Origin: an uncultured Azospirillum sp.
Lineage (GTDB): Bacteria > Pseudomonadota > Alphaproteobacteria > RF32 > CAG-239
Direction of reading: 5' to 3'
Length of the DNA stretch: 46,028 nt
Assembly (NCBI GenBank): GCA_947383875.1
Contig: CANDEX010000003.1
Span: forward strand, 1-46,028
Position 1 is the stretch's first letter. Each line of letters opens with the position of its first letter. The notes below the pieces were generated by a model that ran no database searches, had not been told where the DNA came from, and saw only the letters and a program-made list of their open reading frames with translations. Positions 17,848-27,386 of the stretch are shown one piece after another. Position numbers and translations under genes: made by a program.

Positions 17848-18681
17848 TTAGTATTGGATAACCGGACGAACTCGATTAGTAACTCTGTTAGTTTTGTAAG
17901 TATGATTTTTATGATAATGATAAGGACTTTCATAAAAACTCCATGCTGAATCATTATCGACTTCATTAGAGGACCAATAACTCCGCCTCCCAAACGTTTT
18001 AGCCCCTAAATGTTCCAAAGCTGTTAATGTGGCTTCTATAATACTTAGATTTTGATAAATATTGTTTAAATCTCTTATGCTTGGCAAAAACCATTTTGTC
18101 TTTTTACAAAAATCTTTGGCACATCCAGAAGGTTGATATAAATTACAAGCTGTTGCCGCCGGCATTGTTCCGCAGCTGCTTCCACAATTTAAAATAGCTG
18201 TTGTATTCATACGACCATCTACCGCACAGCTAGTTACATTTGAATCATAATCAATCTCTGAATCGCTCCTCATATTACAATCTTCCAAAAGTGGAATATT
18301 GTAATTCAAATTTGTAGTGTAAGTGTACCATTGCATTGTTTCACTTCCTACTGTTCCATCCTCCCTGATATCTGTCAACGCAACGGCTAAGCGGTTGGTT
18401 TCATCAAAAACGATACCAATCGGTGTTTTATTACTTAGGATTTCTTTTGTAACCGTCCCATCTCCATAGAGAATTGAGCCAATTTCTATTTCTTCTTTTT
18501 CCTGACAAGCGGCTTTGGATAAATCCCAAGGGCATTTGAGAAAAGAACCTTCACATTTAGAAGCGTCAGCGGTAAATCCCAGTTCTTCACAACTTGGTGG
18601 CTGAACACAAGCAGCATAAGCGGTTAAAGAGAAACAAACAACCACACAGCCGCATAAAGAAGCAAGCAGAGACATTTTCAT
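17848..18681 (-). CDS. Secreted Cys-rich protein with DUF1566-like C-terminal domain
   Basis: 277 aa. A Sec signal peptide ends around LTAYA-A. The mature N-terminus is Cys-rich (CVQPPSCEELGFTADASKC region) and includes LKCPWDLSKAAC (Cys50-x8-Cys59), the same motif as in the partial protein at the left edge of the window. The C-terminal half has further paired cysteines, then WFLPSIRDLNNIYQN, RSYWSSNE and a final RVRPV, the pattern of DUF1566/Lcl C-terminal domains found in secreted or surface proteins. GAGGTG precedes the ATG. It stands alone between gyrA and ssb with its own terminator. Its role is unknown; disulfide-stabilised surface exposure is inferred. Confidence 0.82.
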   Translation of the reverse strand: MKMSLLASLCGCVVVCFSLTAYAACVQPPSCEELGFTADASKCEGSFLKCPWDLSKAACQEKEEIEIGSILYGDGTVTKEILSNKTPIGIVFDETNRLAVALTDIREDGTVGSETMQWYTYTTNLNYNIPLLEDCNMRSDSEIDYDSNVTSCAVDGRMNTTAILNCGSSCGTMPAATACNLYQPSGCAKDFCKKTKWFLPSIRDLNNIYQNLSIIEATLTALEHLGAKTFGRRSYWSSNEVDNDSAWSFYESPYHYHKNHTYKTNRVTNRVRPVIQY

Positions 18682-18807
18682 AACACACCTCGTAGATATA
18701 TCTAAATCAAAACCTGATTACAGAATATCATACCTGTTGTGTTGTGTCAAATTATAATAAGGGGTGCTGTTATTTTTGGCTAAAATTCGGAATGAAAACA
18801 TAAAATA

Positions 18808-18835
18808 TCCCCTCAAACCTTAGGGAATGAGGGGA
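18808..18835 (-). terminator. Terminator after ssb
   Basis: On the minus strand TCCCCTCA and TGAGGGGA form the stem, followed by TATTTTATG. It lies just beyond the ssb stop codon. Confidence 0.8.
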
Positions 18836-18866
18836 GATTTCAAACGTTCATTAACAATATTACGCC

Positions 18867-19337
18867 TTAGAAAGGAATATCATCATCCAAATCAGCGGCA
18901 GGTGCGGCTGCCGGAGAATTATCCCAGCCCGAATTAGAAGCCGAACCTGAAAATACATCATTTCCGCCAGCAGGAACACCATCGCCTCGGCCGTCAAGCA
19001 AAACCAAGTTACCGGAGAAATTCTGCAGCACAACTTCGGTTGTATATTTTTCTTGACCGTTATTATCTTCCCATCTGCGGGTCTGGAGAGAACCTTCAAG
19101 GTAGACTTTAGAACCTTTACGGAGATATCTTTCGGCAATATCAGCCAGCTGGGAGTTAAAAATGACAACACGATGCCATTCGGTTCTTTCCTTACGTTCT
19201 CCGGAGAGTTTATCTTTCCAGCTGTCAGAGGTGGCAACATTCAGATTAACAATTTTTGCACCGTTAGCGGTATTGGCCACTTTCGGATCAGCACCCAGAT
19301 TACCAACCAAAATTACTTTATTAATACTTCCAACCAT
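18867..19337 (-). CDS. ssb: Single-stranded DNA-binding protein
   Basis: 156 aa. An N-terminal OB fold (MVGSINKVILVGNLGADPKV, NLNVATSDSW, ERTEWHRVVIF, KVYLEGSLQTRRW, LQNFSGNLVLLDGR) binds ssDNA. A Gly/Ala/Ser-rich flexible linker leads to the acidic tip D-D-D-I-P-F, which recruits repair and replication proteins such as PriA. Length and architecture are standard for a homotetrameric bacterial SSB. AGGT precedes the ATG. Its closeness to uvrA and gyrA matches a common alphaproteobacterial neighbourhood, here interrupted by two extra genes. It has its own terminator at 18808. Confidence 0.97.
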   Translation of the reverse strand: MVGSINKVILVGNLGADPKVANTANGAKIVNLNVATSDSWKDKLSGERKERTEWHRVVIFNSQLADIAERYLRKGSKVYLEGSLQTRRWEDNNGQEKYTTEVVLQNFSGNLVLLDGRGDGVPAGGNDVFSGSASNSGWDNSPAAAPAADLDDDIPF

Positions 19338-19412
19338 TGTGATGTACCTATTCTTTATAAAATTAAAAACTGGGAGAAGTATATATTGAATTATTTTAGA
19401 TTAAAACCGAAA

Positions 19413-20540
19413 TCAATAGACCTGTGTATATTCACCATTCTTAATCTGATAGATGCCGTAACCCACTGAATTGCTTGGATCGCCATTCGTAAACATCATT
19501 TCTCCCCAGCCGGTGTCAAACTTGTTTTCCGACAACGTTTCTGCCAGACGGTCATATTTGAACGAATCGGCTTTATTTACCAGTTCTTTCCATAATTGAA
19601 CTGCTGAATATCCATAAACAGAAAGTCCTTCCGGTTCAACTCCCAGCAAACGGAGTTTTACCAATGTCTCGGCAAAATCAGGACTGTCTTTTAATGTGGG
19701 CAGAGCAACCACAAAAGTTCCTTCGGCTTTTTTCCCCATCGTTTCCCGATAGTCTTTTTGGGCCTGGTATTTATTTACAAACAACACAAAATCTTCGCGC
19801 TCAGACTTCAAACTTTTGGCCATACGCGCCACGCGTTTAGACTTACCTAAAATATATGCAATTTTATTACCGTCTTTAATGACATCTTCGGCAATGCGGT
19901 CATAATCATCATAATAATTCTGAAAATTATAAGATTGAAAAGCAGCGGTTTTGCCGGAATCTGTAAACAATTTTTGCAGTTCCGCCGCCACATCAACCAC
20001 ATCTTTATTATTACGGTCATAAATCAACGCAACTTTTCGGTCAGGAAAATGCTCCTGGTAAAAGTTAAAAAAATCTCCGGCCTGTCTGGTCTTATAACCG
20101 ACCATCTTCACCAATCCTTTGTAATTTTGAGATTTAATACTGCTGCTGACTGTTGTCGGAATAATCTGCAAAATACCTGCCTTGGCATAAACGGCTGCAA
20201 TTTTTTGCAAGGCATTGGAACAATAAGGGCCGATAACCAAAGACATTTTATCACGTTCTGAAACATTAACAGCCATCATCTGTGCCGTTGAAACAGCTAT
20301 GCGGTCATCACATTGATCATCAATCATAACCAGATTAATTTTTCGGCCTTTCAGGCCCCCCTGAGCATTAATTTCATCTACCGCCGTGCGCACACCGGAT
20401 ACGAGTTCCTGCCCTACAGTCTGATACTCTCCGGCTAAAGGCGCAATAATACCGACATTAATGGCGGAATGCGCATCTGCGATACAGATAAAGCTAAAGA
20501 AAAAAGCTATTTTCAGGTATTGTTTCAACATATATTTCAT
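19413..20540 (-). CDS. Periplasmic substrate-binding protein, branched-chain amino acid (LivJ) type
   Basis: 375 aa. A signal peptide ends near IADAHSA. The mature protein begins INVGIIAPLAGEYQTVGQELVSGVRTAVDEINAQGGLKGRKI, the signature of type I periplasmic-binding proteins (Peripla_BP_6) of Liv ABC transporters. VIGPYCSNA and a tandem Rossmann architecture support this. No permease (LivHM) or ATPase (LivFG) genes are near, so it may serve a transporter encoded elsewhere or act as a sensor. The ligand could be an amino acid, amide or peptide and is not readable. The start lacks a clear Shine-Dalgarno sequence; ATG 20531 (MLKQY) is an alternative. It diverges from uvrA. Confidence 0.88.
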   Translation of the reverse strand: MKYMLKQYLKIAFFFSFICIADAHSAINVGIIAPLAGEYQTVGQELVSGVRTAVDEINAQGGLKGRKINLVMIDDQCDDRIAVSTAQMMAVNVSERDKMSLVIGPYCSNALQKIAAVYAKAGILQIIPTTVSSSIKSQNYKGLVKMVGYKTRQAGDFFNFYQEHFPDRKVALIYDRNNKDVVDVAAELQKLFTDSGKTAAFQSYNFQNYYDDYDRIAEDVIKDGNKIAYILGKSKRVARMAKSLKSEREDFVLFVNKYQAQKDYRETMGKKAEGTFVVALPTLKDSPDFAETLVKLRLLGVEPEGLSVYGYSAVQLWKELVNKADSFKYDRLAETLSENKFDTGWGEMMFTNGDPSNSVGYGIYQIKNGEYTQVY

Positions 20541-20682
20541 TGATAATTGACGTTAACGGGGCGGATAATATTATAGGCTTTTGAAAAATGCAAGTTTTTT
20601 ATGACGCATTGTATCTCCATTGTTTTTTATGTTGCCTTTTGGATGGCAAATCACTATATTGTCCTGCGGGAGATTAAACATT

Positions 20683-23493
20683 ATGAATGATAAAATTGAG
20701 ATTAAAGGTGCAAGAGAACACAACCTTAAAAATGTGGATATTTCCATTCCAAAAAACAAACTGACCGTGGTTACCGGATTATCCGGTTCAGGAAAATCAT
20801 CTTTAGCATTTGATACAATTTATGCCGAAGGGCAACGCCGTTATGTCGAAAGCTTATCGGCTTATGCGCGTCAATTTTTGGAATTAATGAAAAAACCTGA
20901 CGTTGATTCTATTGAAGGTTTATCCCCGGCTATTTCAATCGAACAAAAAACGACTTCACATAATCCGCGCTCTACCGTTGGCACCGTTACAGAAATTTAT
21001 GACTATATGCGCCTGCTGTGGGCTCGTGCCGGAACACCATATTCTCCGGCAACAGGGCTTCCGATAGAATCGCAGACTATCTCCCAAATGGTAGATAAGA
21101 TTATTGAATTTCCGGCAGGGGCAAAACTTCTGTTGTTATCACCGATTGCCCGCGGTAAAAAAGGTGAATTCAAAAAAGAAATTGAAGCCTTACAACGCCA
21201 AGGTTATCAGCGGTTAAAAATTGACGGTGAAATGTATGGGATTGAAGATGTTCCGGCTTTGAGCAAAAACATCAAACATGATATTGAAGTGGTTGTTGAC
21301 CGTTTGGTTATTAAAGAAGGCATGGAAGAGCGTTTGGCTCAATCTTTAGAAACAGGGTTGAAATTAAGTGACGGTATTGTTTATGTTGAAAATACCGCAA
21401 ACAATAGTCGGACAATTTTTTCTTCCAAATTCGCCTGCCCTGTTTCAGGTTTTACCATTGAAGAAATTGAACCTCGTCTGTTTTCATTTAATAACCCGTT
21501 TGGGGCTTGTCCGCATTGTGACGGTATTGGAGCCAGATTATACATGGATCCGAATTTGATTATTCCTAACCCCAATTTATCGCTCAATAAAGGAGCCATT
21601 GCTCCTTGGGATGGTTTCAGATCCTCTTTTCATAATCAAGCCATTGTTTCTTTGTGTGATTTCTTAAATATTTCTCCAGCCACGCCATGGAAAGATTTGC
21701 CGGAAAAAGCCAAAGAAATTATTTTGTACGGTTCGGGGAATGTTTGTGTGCCTATGTATTACACTTCTTTTGTTTCCGACAAACCGTTTGAAGGGGTTAT
21801 TCCCAATATGGAACGACGGTTTTTAGAAACGGATTCCTCTTGGGTGCGTGAAGAATTTTCAAAATATCAATCAGCCGCGCCTTGTGAATTCTGTCACGGT
21901 AAACGCTTAAAACCGGAAGCTTTGGCGGTAAAGGTTTGCGGTTTGGATATTATGGATGTATCTGATATGTCCATCAAAAAAGCCAAGGAGTGGTTTGCCG
22001 GAGTTGAAGCACAGCTTCCGCCTAAAAAAGCCGAAATTGCTCACAAAATACTCAAAGAAATTATTGATCGCCTGACATTCTTAAATAATGTCGGATTAGA
22101 TTATCTGACATTATCCAGACAATCCGGTTCATTATCCGGCGGGGAAGCACAGCGAATTCGTCTGGCTTCGCAAATCGGTTCGGGCTTAACCGGTGTCATG
22201 TATGTTCTGGACGAACCGTCCATCGGCTTACATCAGCGAGATAATGACCGTTTGTTGGAAACATTAACCCGTCTTCGTGATATCGGAAATACGGTGATAG
22301 TGGTCGAACATGATGAAGATGCTATCCGCGCGGCAGATTATCTGGTGGATATGGGACCCGGTGCCGGAGAAAAAGGCGGCTATGTCACGGCGGAAGGAAC
22401 GGTTGATGATGTTCTTAAAAATCCGAACAGTTTGACGGCTCAATATCTTAACGGCACCAAACTGATTGAAGTTCCCTCCAAACGTCGCAAAGGAAACGGT
22501 AAATTTATCGGTGTCAAAGGTGCCAGAACCAATAACCTTAAAAATGTTGAATTGAAAATACCACTTGGCACCCTCACCTGTATTACCGGTGTTTCGGGGG
22601 GCGGTAAATCTTCTTTGATTCTGGAAACGTTATTTAAAGGCTTGAATAAAGAACTAAACGGTTCTCGCGAACAAACCGGTATTTATGACAAACTTATCGG
22701 TGTAGAAAACATTGATAAGATTATTGATATTGACCAATCGCCAATCGGACGAACACCGCGTTCCAATCCGGCAACATACACAGGGTTATTTACCCATATT
22801 CGTGATTGGTTTGCCGGGCTGCCGGAAGCCAAAGCGAGAGGATATGCCGCAGGACGATTTTCATTTAACGTTGCCGGCGGACGTTGCGAAGCCTGCAAAG
22901 GTGACGGCGTTACCAAAATAGAAATGCATTTTCTGCCGGATGTCTATGTTGAATGTGATGTTTGCAAAGGAAAACGTTTTAATCGCGAAACGCTTGAAGT
23001 CAAATATAAAGACAAATCAATTGCCGATGTGCTGGATATGACTGTAGATGAAGCGCATAAGTTTTTTGATGCCATTCCGTCTATTCGCAATCGCTTGGAA
23101 CTCTTGCAAAAAGTCGGCTTAGGATATATTCATCTCGGACAACAAGCAACCACTCTTTCGGGCGGAGAAGCACAACGGATTAAACTTTCAAAAGAATTAT
23201 CCAAACGAGCTACCGGCAAAACTTTATATATTTTGGACGAACCAACAACCGGTCTGCATTTTGAAGACATCAACAAACTTTTGAAAGTTTTGCATACTCT
23301 GGTCGAACAAGGTAATTCTGTGGTTGTGATTGAGCATAACCTCGATGTTATCAAAACGGCGGATTATATTGTCGACATCGGTCCGGAAGGCGGTGACGGC
23401 GGCGGACGTATTATTGCTCAAGGAACTCCGGAGCAAGTGGCTCAGGTTCAGGGCAGCTATACCGCCAAATATTTGAAACAAAAATTAGGCTAA
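20683..23493 (+). CDS. uvrA: Excinuclease ABC subunit A
   Basis: 936 aa. The damage-recognition ATPase of nucleotide excision repair. There are two ABC modules: Walker [15 protein letters not shown] (32-45) and [14 protein letters not shown]; signature [14 protein letters not shown] and [14 protein letters not shown]; Walker [11 protein letters not shown] and [10 protein letters not shown]. The second zinc site is complete (CEACKGDG...CDVCKGKR). The first reads CPVS...CPHC, with Ser in place of the second Cys, a variant I associate with Alphaproteobacteria. I chose ATG 20683 because GGGAG lies about 10 nt upstream and the protein then begins [17 protein letters not shown] as in homologues; the longer frame from 20620 is unsupported. 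No clear LexA box was seen upstream. Confidence 0.97.
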   Translation: MNDKIEIKGAREHNLKNVDISIPKNKLTVVTGLSGSGKSSLAFDTIYAEGQRRYVESLSAYARQFLELMKKPDVDSIEGLSPAISIEQKTTSHNPRSTVGTVTEIYDYMRLLWARAGTPYSPATGLPIESQTISQMVDKIIEFPAGAKLLLLSPIARGKKGEFKKEIEALQRQGYQRLKIDGEMYGIEDVPALSKNIKHDIEVVVDRLVIKEGMEERLAQSLETGLKLSDGIVYVENTANNSRTIFSSKFACPVSGFTIEEIEPRLFSFNNPFGACPHCDGIGARLYMDPNLIIPNPNLSLNKGAIAPWDGFRSSFHNQAIVSLCDFLNISPATPWKDLPEKAKEIILYGSGNVCVPMYYTSFVSDKPFEGVIPNMERRFLETDSSWVREEFSKYQSAAPCEFCHGKRLKPEALAVKVCGLDIMDVSDMSIKKAKEWFAGVEAQLPPKKAEIAHKILKEIIDRLTFLNNVGLDYLTLSRQSGSLSGGEAQRIRLASQIGSGLTGVMYVLDEPSIGLHQRDNDRLLETLTRLRDIGNTVIVVEHDEDAIRAADYLVDMGPGAGEKGGYVTAEGTVDDVLKNPNSLTAQYLNGTKLIEVPSKRRKGNGKFIGVKGARTNNLKNVELKIPLGTLTCITGVSGGGKSSLILETLFKGLNKELNGSREQTGIYDKLIGVENIDKIIDIDQSPIGRTPRSNPATYTGLFTHIRDWFAGLPEAKARGYAAGRFSFNVAGGRCEACKGDGVTKIEMHFLPDVYVECDVCKGKRFNRETLEVKYKDKSIADVLDMTVDEAHKFFDAIPSIRNRLELLQKVGLGYIHLGQQATTLSGGEAQRIKLSKELSKRATGKTLYILDEPTTGLHFEDINKLLKVLHTLVEQGNSVVVIEHNLDVIKTADYIVDIGPEGGDGGGRIIAQGTPEQVAQVQGSYTAKYLKQKLG

Positions 23494-23521
23494 AGCCCCT
23501 CGTGACAAATAAGCAATAAAA

Positions 23522-23551
23522 AACCCCACTGAAAAAATTTCAATGGGGTTT
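23522..23551. terminator. Bidirectional terminator between uvrA and the fadL-type gene
   Basis: ACCCCA and TGAAA pair with TTTCA and TGGGGT with one mismatch; T-rich tracts lie on both sides. It separates two convergent genes. Confidence 0.9.
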
Positions 23552-23559
23552 TGGTTTTG

Positions 23560-24834
23560 CTAGAAATTATAAGAAGCACTCAAACCTAAGATATGAATAT
23601 CATTCTCATAATCGGCGGCTAACTTTCCACGGGTGTTATCACCATCGTGGTACCCCAGCAACTTAACTTTGCCTTTGTCTGCACGAATATATGTATAGCC
23701 GAGATTAAAGGTCCAATCTTCGTTATAATTATATTCTACACCGGTTGAATACCACAAGCGATCAGCATCGGGAATACGCGGGGTGCGATATTCCTGACCG
23801 ACAGCACTCTGGTCAACGGCAAATCCAACCCGGAATTTCCATTGGTCATTATAGCGGTAGCTGGCACCCAAAGCATAAAATGTGGTGTCTTTCCAGCGTT
23901 CTTCCGTTGTGCTCATTAAGCCGTTTTTCTCACCGTAAATATCCAGTGTTTCAAAAGATGACCAGTAAGTACGACCAAATTCCGCCATAACTGACCATTT
24001 ATCATTAATGTCATGATATGCACCGATTGTCAGGTTTGCAGGAGTAGTAATTCGCGCCCCGATATCCTGATTGGCAGGCATCATCAGACCGTCAAATTTA
24101 ATATCGCCTTTAAGTTTGTGCTTAACCTGACTGCGATAACCAACACCAAAACGAGTTTGATCGCTGTATTCATACAAAGCACCAAGATTATAACCAATAT
24201 CAAAAGTATCGCCTTTTAATTCGGCACGATCTTCCGCACCGGGGATGATTCCGCCGGTTATGGGATTTTTGACTAAAGTTGAATTACGCAAACGCGCTTT
24301 GATATACTGCATTTGTAAACCGGCACCGAAAGATAATTTGCAATACGGACGATATGCCAACATCGGTGTCATCGTAACAGAAGTTACCTTAGACAAAGTA
24401 CCGTGAAAACGGCCTGCCCATTCGTCGTTATATTTGGTTACCATACCATAAGGAACATTCAGCGACACTCCGGCAGTCCAATGAGAGTTTATTTGGTGCG
24501 AAGCATAAAAATTCGGAGCTATTGCCGCATGAACAATATCGCCGGTATACCCAGAAACCTCTTCGCCATGGCCAGGAATTGAAGCTACTGCGCGTTTGGC
24601 TTTCGAACGAGGCGCAATCCATGTACCGCCGAAAGATACTTTTGTTCCCGCATGGCGGGTTAAACCTGCCGGATTAAAATAAGAGTAGGAAATATCCTCA
24701 GCTCCCGCTGTCGCACCGGCAAAAGCATTACCCATTGCGGATACAGATTGTTCTTTCAGGTTAAAACCTGATGCTAATGCGTCAGAGCAAACCAAGAGGG
24801 TTCCCAGCGCAGTGATAGTCGTAATTTTTTTCAT
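23560..24834 (-). CDS. fadL: FadL/OmpP1-family outer-membrane fatty acid transporter
   Basis: 424 aa from ATG 24834 (in-frame GTG at 24843 is an alternative; neither has a clear Shine-Dalgarno sequence). The signal peptide ends around SDALA-S. The mature start SGFNLKEQSVSAMGNAFAGATAGAEDISYSYFNPAGLTR contains the family's N-terminal plug with the NPAGL motif. The remainder is a beta-barrel with alternating aromatic strands ending in an aromatic residue (GLSASYNF). The family takes long-chain fatty acids or other hydrophobic compounds across the outer membrane. It is transcribed divergently from the acyltransferase/acyl-ACP synthetase gene, a functional match. A good promoter is at 24950-24979. 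Confidence 0.92.
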   Translation of the reverse strand: MKKITTITALGTLLVCSDALASGFNLKEQSVSAMGNAFAGATAGAEDISYSYFNPAGLTRHAGTKVSFGGTWIAPRSKAKRAVASIPGHGEEVSGYTGDIVHAAIAPNFYASHQINSHWTAGVSLNVPYGMVTKYNDEWAGRFHGTLSKVTSVTMTPMLAYRPYCKLSFGAGLQMQYIKARLRNSTLVKNPITGGIIPGAEDRAELKGDTFDIGYNLGALYEYSDQTRFGVGYRSQVKHKLKGDIKFDGLMMPANQDIGARITTPANLTIGAYHDINDKWSVMAEFGRTYWSSFETLDIYGEKNGLMSTTEERWKDTTFYALGASYRYNDQWKFRVGFAVDQSAVGQEYRTPRIPDADRLWYSTGVEYNYNEDWTFNLGYTYIRADKGKVKLLGYHDGDNTRGKLAADYENDIHILGLSASYNF

Positions 24835-24949
24835 GATAGACACGTTAAGTAGTTAATCCAAAAGCAACACATTTAACCGGGCGAAGTTCATCAATAACAA
24901 AAATTAAGCCATGCCCTGCAACCTTAAAGAAATAACAATTTACTTATAT

Positions 24950-24979
24950 ATTATATGTGTTACCGACATTCTTATACAA
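24950..24979 (-). promoter_or_regulatory. Candidate sigma70-type promoter of the fadL-type gene
   Basis: On the minus strand TTGTAT, an 18-nt spacer and TATAAT. The leader would be about 110 nt. Confidence 0.55.
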
Positions 24980-25101
24980 TGGTTATTCATATAAAGCAAC
25001 CCCGTAATTATCCCCTCTGGACAAACGGAAACAAACCTTGCAAAATCAATATATTACCACCATTTTTAGACAGTATAGACTAAGGGATACGATTTATTTC
25101 C

Positions 25102-25130
25102 TTTACAAATAGTTAATTTCCGGTTTAAAT
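25102..25130 (+). promoter_or_regulatory. Candidate promoter of the aas-type gene
   Basis: TTTACA, a 17-nt spacer and TTAAAT, about 58 bp upstream of ATG 25188. The -10 is weak. Confidence 0.35.
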
Positions 25131-25187
25131 GACAGTATTTTAAGACTGACTTTCAGGTCGTTCCTATAGTCAGATTTGTTCTCAATT

Positions 25188-27386
25188 ATGCGGAGAAAGT
25201 ATTTGCGAAACTTTGTAAGATTTTGTTTAAGGGTCTTCTTTAGAATATTTAAAGTCCGTTGCTGTATTCAGTTTGACGAAAAGAAGCTTCCGAAAAAAGG
25301 GGTTTATGTTTCTAACCATGTTTCTTTTCTGGACCCCATTTTATTGTTTGCCTTTTTACCGGGCAACCCGCTATTCGCGTTAAACGGGCATCTTTACCGT
25401 CGCAAGTGGATACGCTTTTTTATGAAAACGGCTGACATTTGTTTGTTTAATCCGATTGAGCCGGGAGACCTTAAAGAATTAATCGCGAAAGTTGACAGCG
25501 GCCGTCTCGTGATGATTTTTGCAGAAGGGCGCGTTACCGAAAACGGCGGGCTGATGAAAATTTATGAAGCTCCGGGACTGGTTGCAGATAAATCTAAAGC
25601 TCCGATTATTCCGATTTGGATCAGCGGTCCGCAATATGGTTATTTTTCTAAAACTAAAGGAAAGCTCCCGCACAGACCGTTGCCGAAAATGAAAATAACG
25701 GTCGGAAAACCCCGAAATTTCAAATTAAAAGATAATCTCCGCAGACAACGCGATCACATTAGTAACGAAGTATATATGCTGTTGCGTGAAATGTGTTTTG
25801 AAGTCAGCTATAATCCTAATATTTCGCTGTTTGCCCAACTCATGAAAACTGCTAAAGTCCACTCTAAAAAAGGCTTTTTTAAGCGGCCGCATTTTGTGGA
25901 AGATATCAAACGCGAACCAAACAGTTATAAAGATATTATCATTAAATCTTTTGTCCTCGGCAAATACTTTAAACGGCGGACGATTCCCGGAGAACACGTT
26001 GCCTTGTTGCTCCCTAATTCCATCGCTGCCGTTTGTACGTTTTTCGGCCTGTCTCTGTATGAACGTATTCCGGTTATGCTTAATTTTTCTGTCGGAGCCA
26101 AAAACATGGCCTCGATGTGCAAAACCGCGCAGGTAAAAAAAGTCATCACCTCCCTCACCTTTATTAAAACGGCTAAATTAGAATCCGTGATTGATGTTTT
26201 GAAAACTCAGGGATACGAAATTGTTTATCTGGAAAGGTTGGCTAAAGAAATTGGTTTATGGAGCAAAATCAATGCTTTCCTGCGCTATAAAATCAAACGT
26301 GTTCCACACCGTGACGGCGGCAACAAAAAAGCTGTCATCTTGTTTACTTCCGGTTCGGAAGGAGCTCCCAAAGCTGTGGTGCTCAGTCATGCCAATATTA
26401 TTTCTAATATTAAGCAGATGTCAGCTATTGAAACAATTAATATTACGGATACCGTATTTAACGCACTGCCGATGTTTCATAGTTTCGGCTTGACGGTCGG
26501 CACGTTATTTCCGCTTTTGGAGGGAGCTAAAGTCTTTTTATATCCCTCACCGTTACATTATCGTGTCGTTGCCGAAATTGTTTATGAAATCGGCGCAACG
26601 GTTATGTTTGGAACGGATACGTTTTTCCGCGGTTACGGAAAAATTGCTCATCCGTTTGACTTCCATAATATTCGTTTTATGTTTGGCGGCGCAGAGGCCG
26701 TTAAACCTGATACGCGAAATATGTGGATGGAACGTTTTGGTATTCGTGTTTTGGAAGCTTACGGCTCAACAGAATGCGCTCCGGTTATTACGGCTAACAA
26801 TCGTATTTTCAACCGCTTCGGTTCCATCGGAAAATTACTCCCGGCTTTACAATATAAGGTAAATCCGGTTGACGGAATTGAAAAAGGCGGCGAACTCTGG
26901 ATTAAAGGTCCGAATATCATGCAAGGCTATATTATGCCTGACAATCCTGGTGTTATGGTACCTTTGGAAGACGGCTGGTATCATACCGGTGATGTGGTTG
27001 AAATTGATGAAATCGGGTTTGTTTACATTCGCGACCGAATTAAACGTTTTGCAAAAATCGGCGGCGAAATGGTTTCTCTGAATGCCGTGGATGAAATGGT
27101 ACGCAAAGCTTATGAATGGATGGGCAATGAATTTGACTATGGCGTTGTTGCCGTTCCTCACGAAAGCAAAGGTGAACAAATTGTTCTGGTGACCAATAAT
27201 CGCCATGTTGAACAAGATGTGCTGCATAGCTATATCCGCAATAACGGAATGTCAGAACTTTTCCTACCGCGAATTATTCTTTTCAGGGATAAGCTTCCTG
27301 TTTTTGCGACAGGCAAAGCGGATAATGTTACCCTAAAAAGAGAAGTGCTGGAAGAGCTGGCCGCAGCATCGAGCCAAGCAGCATAA
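25188..27386 (+). CDS. aas: Bifunctional acyltransferase / acyl-[ACP] synthetase (Aas-like)
   Basis: 732 aa, close to the length of E. coli Aas. The N-terminal ~215 residues are a PlsC-type acyltransferase: VSNHVSFLDPI is the NHx4D box, FAEGRVTENGGLMKIYEAPG the substrate box. The rest is an AMP-forming synthetase: P-loop VILFTSGSEGAPKAVVLSHAN, GGAEAV, YGSTECAP, GWYHTGDVVEIDEIGFVYIRDRIKRFAKIGGEMVS and the C-terminal catalytic Lys in FATGKADN. The known role is re-acylation of lysophospholipid with acyl-ACP at the inner membrane. Divergence from fadL suggests recycling of imported fatty acids into membrane lipid. ATG 25188 is preferred over TTG 25176; neither has a strong ribosome-binding site. 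Confidence 0.9.
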   Translation: MRRKYLRNFVRFCLRVFFRIFKVRCCIQFDEKKLPKKGVYVSNHVSFLDPILLFAFLPGNPLFALNGHLYRRKWIRFFMKTADICLFNPIEPGDLKELIAKVDSGRLVMIFAEGRVTENGGLMKIYEAPGLVADKSKAPIIPIWISGPQYGYFSKTKGKLPHRPLPKMKITVGKPRNFKLKDNLRRQRDHISNEVYMLLREMCFEVSYNPNISLFAQLMKTAKVHSKKGFFKRPHFVEDIKREPNSYKDIIIKSFVLGKYFKRRTIPGEHVALLLPNSIAAVCTFFGLSLYERIPVMLNFSVGAKNMASMCKTAQVKKVITSLTFIKTAKLESVIDVLKTQGYEIVYLERLAKEIGLWSKINAFLRYKIKRVPHRDGGNKKAVILFTSGSEGAPKAVVLSHANIISNIKQMSAIETINITDTVFNALPMFHSFGLTVGTLFPLLEGAKVFLYPSPLHYRVVAEIVYEIGATVMFGTDTFFRGYGKIAHPFDFHNIRFMFGGAEAVKPDTRNMWMERFGIRVLEAYGSTECAPVITANNRIFNRFGSIGKLLPALQYKVNPVDGIEKGGELWIKGPNIMQGYIMPDNPGVMVPLEDGWYHTGDVVEIDEIGFVYIRDRIKRFAKIGGEMVSLNAVDEMVRKAYEWMGNEFDYGVVAVPHESKGEQIVLVTNNRHVEQDVLHSYIRNNGMSELFLPRIILFRDKLPVFATGKADNVTLKREVLEELAAASSQAA

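Larger units (their letters stand above)
24835..25187. other. Divergent intergenic region, fadL / aas
   Basis: 353 bp of AT-rich sequence without a supportable ORF. It contains a near-consensus promoter toward fadL (24950-24979) and a weaker one toward the aas-type gene (25102-25130). I found no tRNA, terminator or convincing riboswitch. A FadR-like operator could lie here, but I could not identify one. Confidence 0.6.

Noticed and set aside
20620..20682. Longer uvrA start at ATG 20620
   Set aside because: The extra 21 residues do not match UvrA; ATG 20683 has GGGAG upstream and the conserved N-terminus.
20541..20682. LexA box upstream of uvrA
   Set aside because: I looked for the alphaproteobacterial GTTC-N7-GTTC pattern and found only a loose GTT...GTT resemblance.
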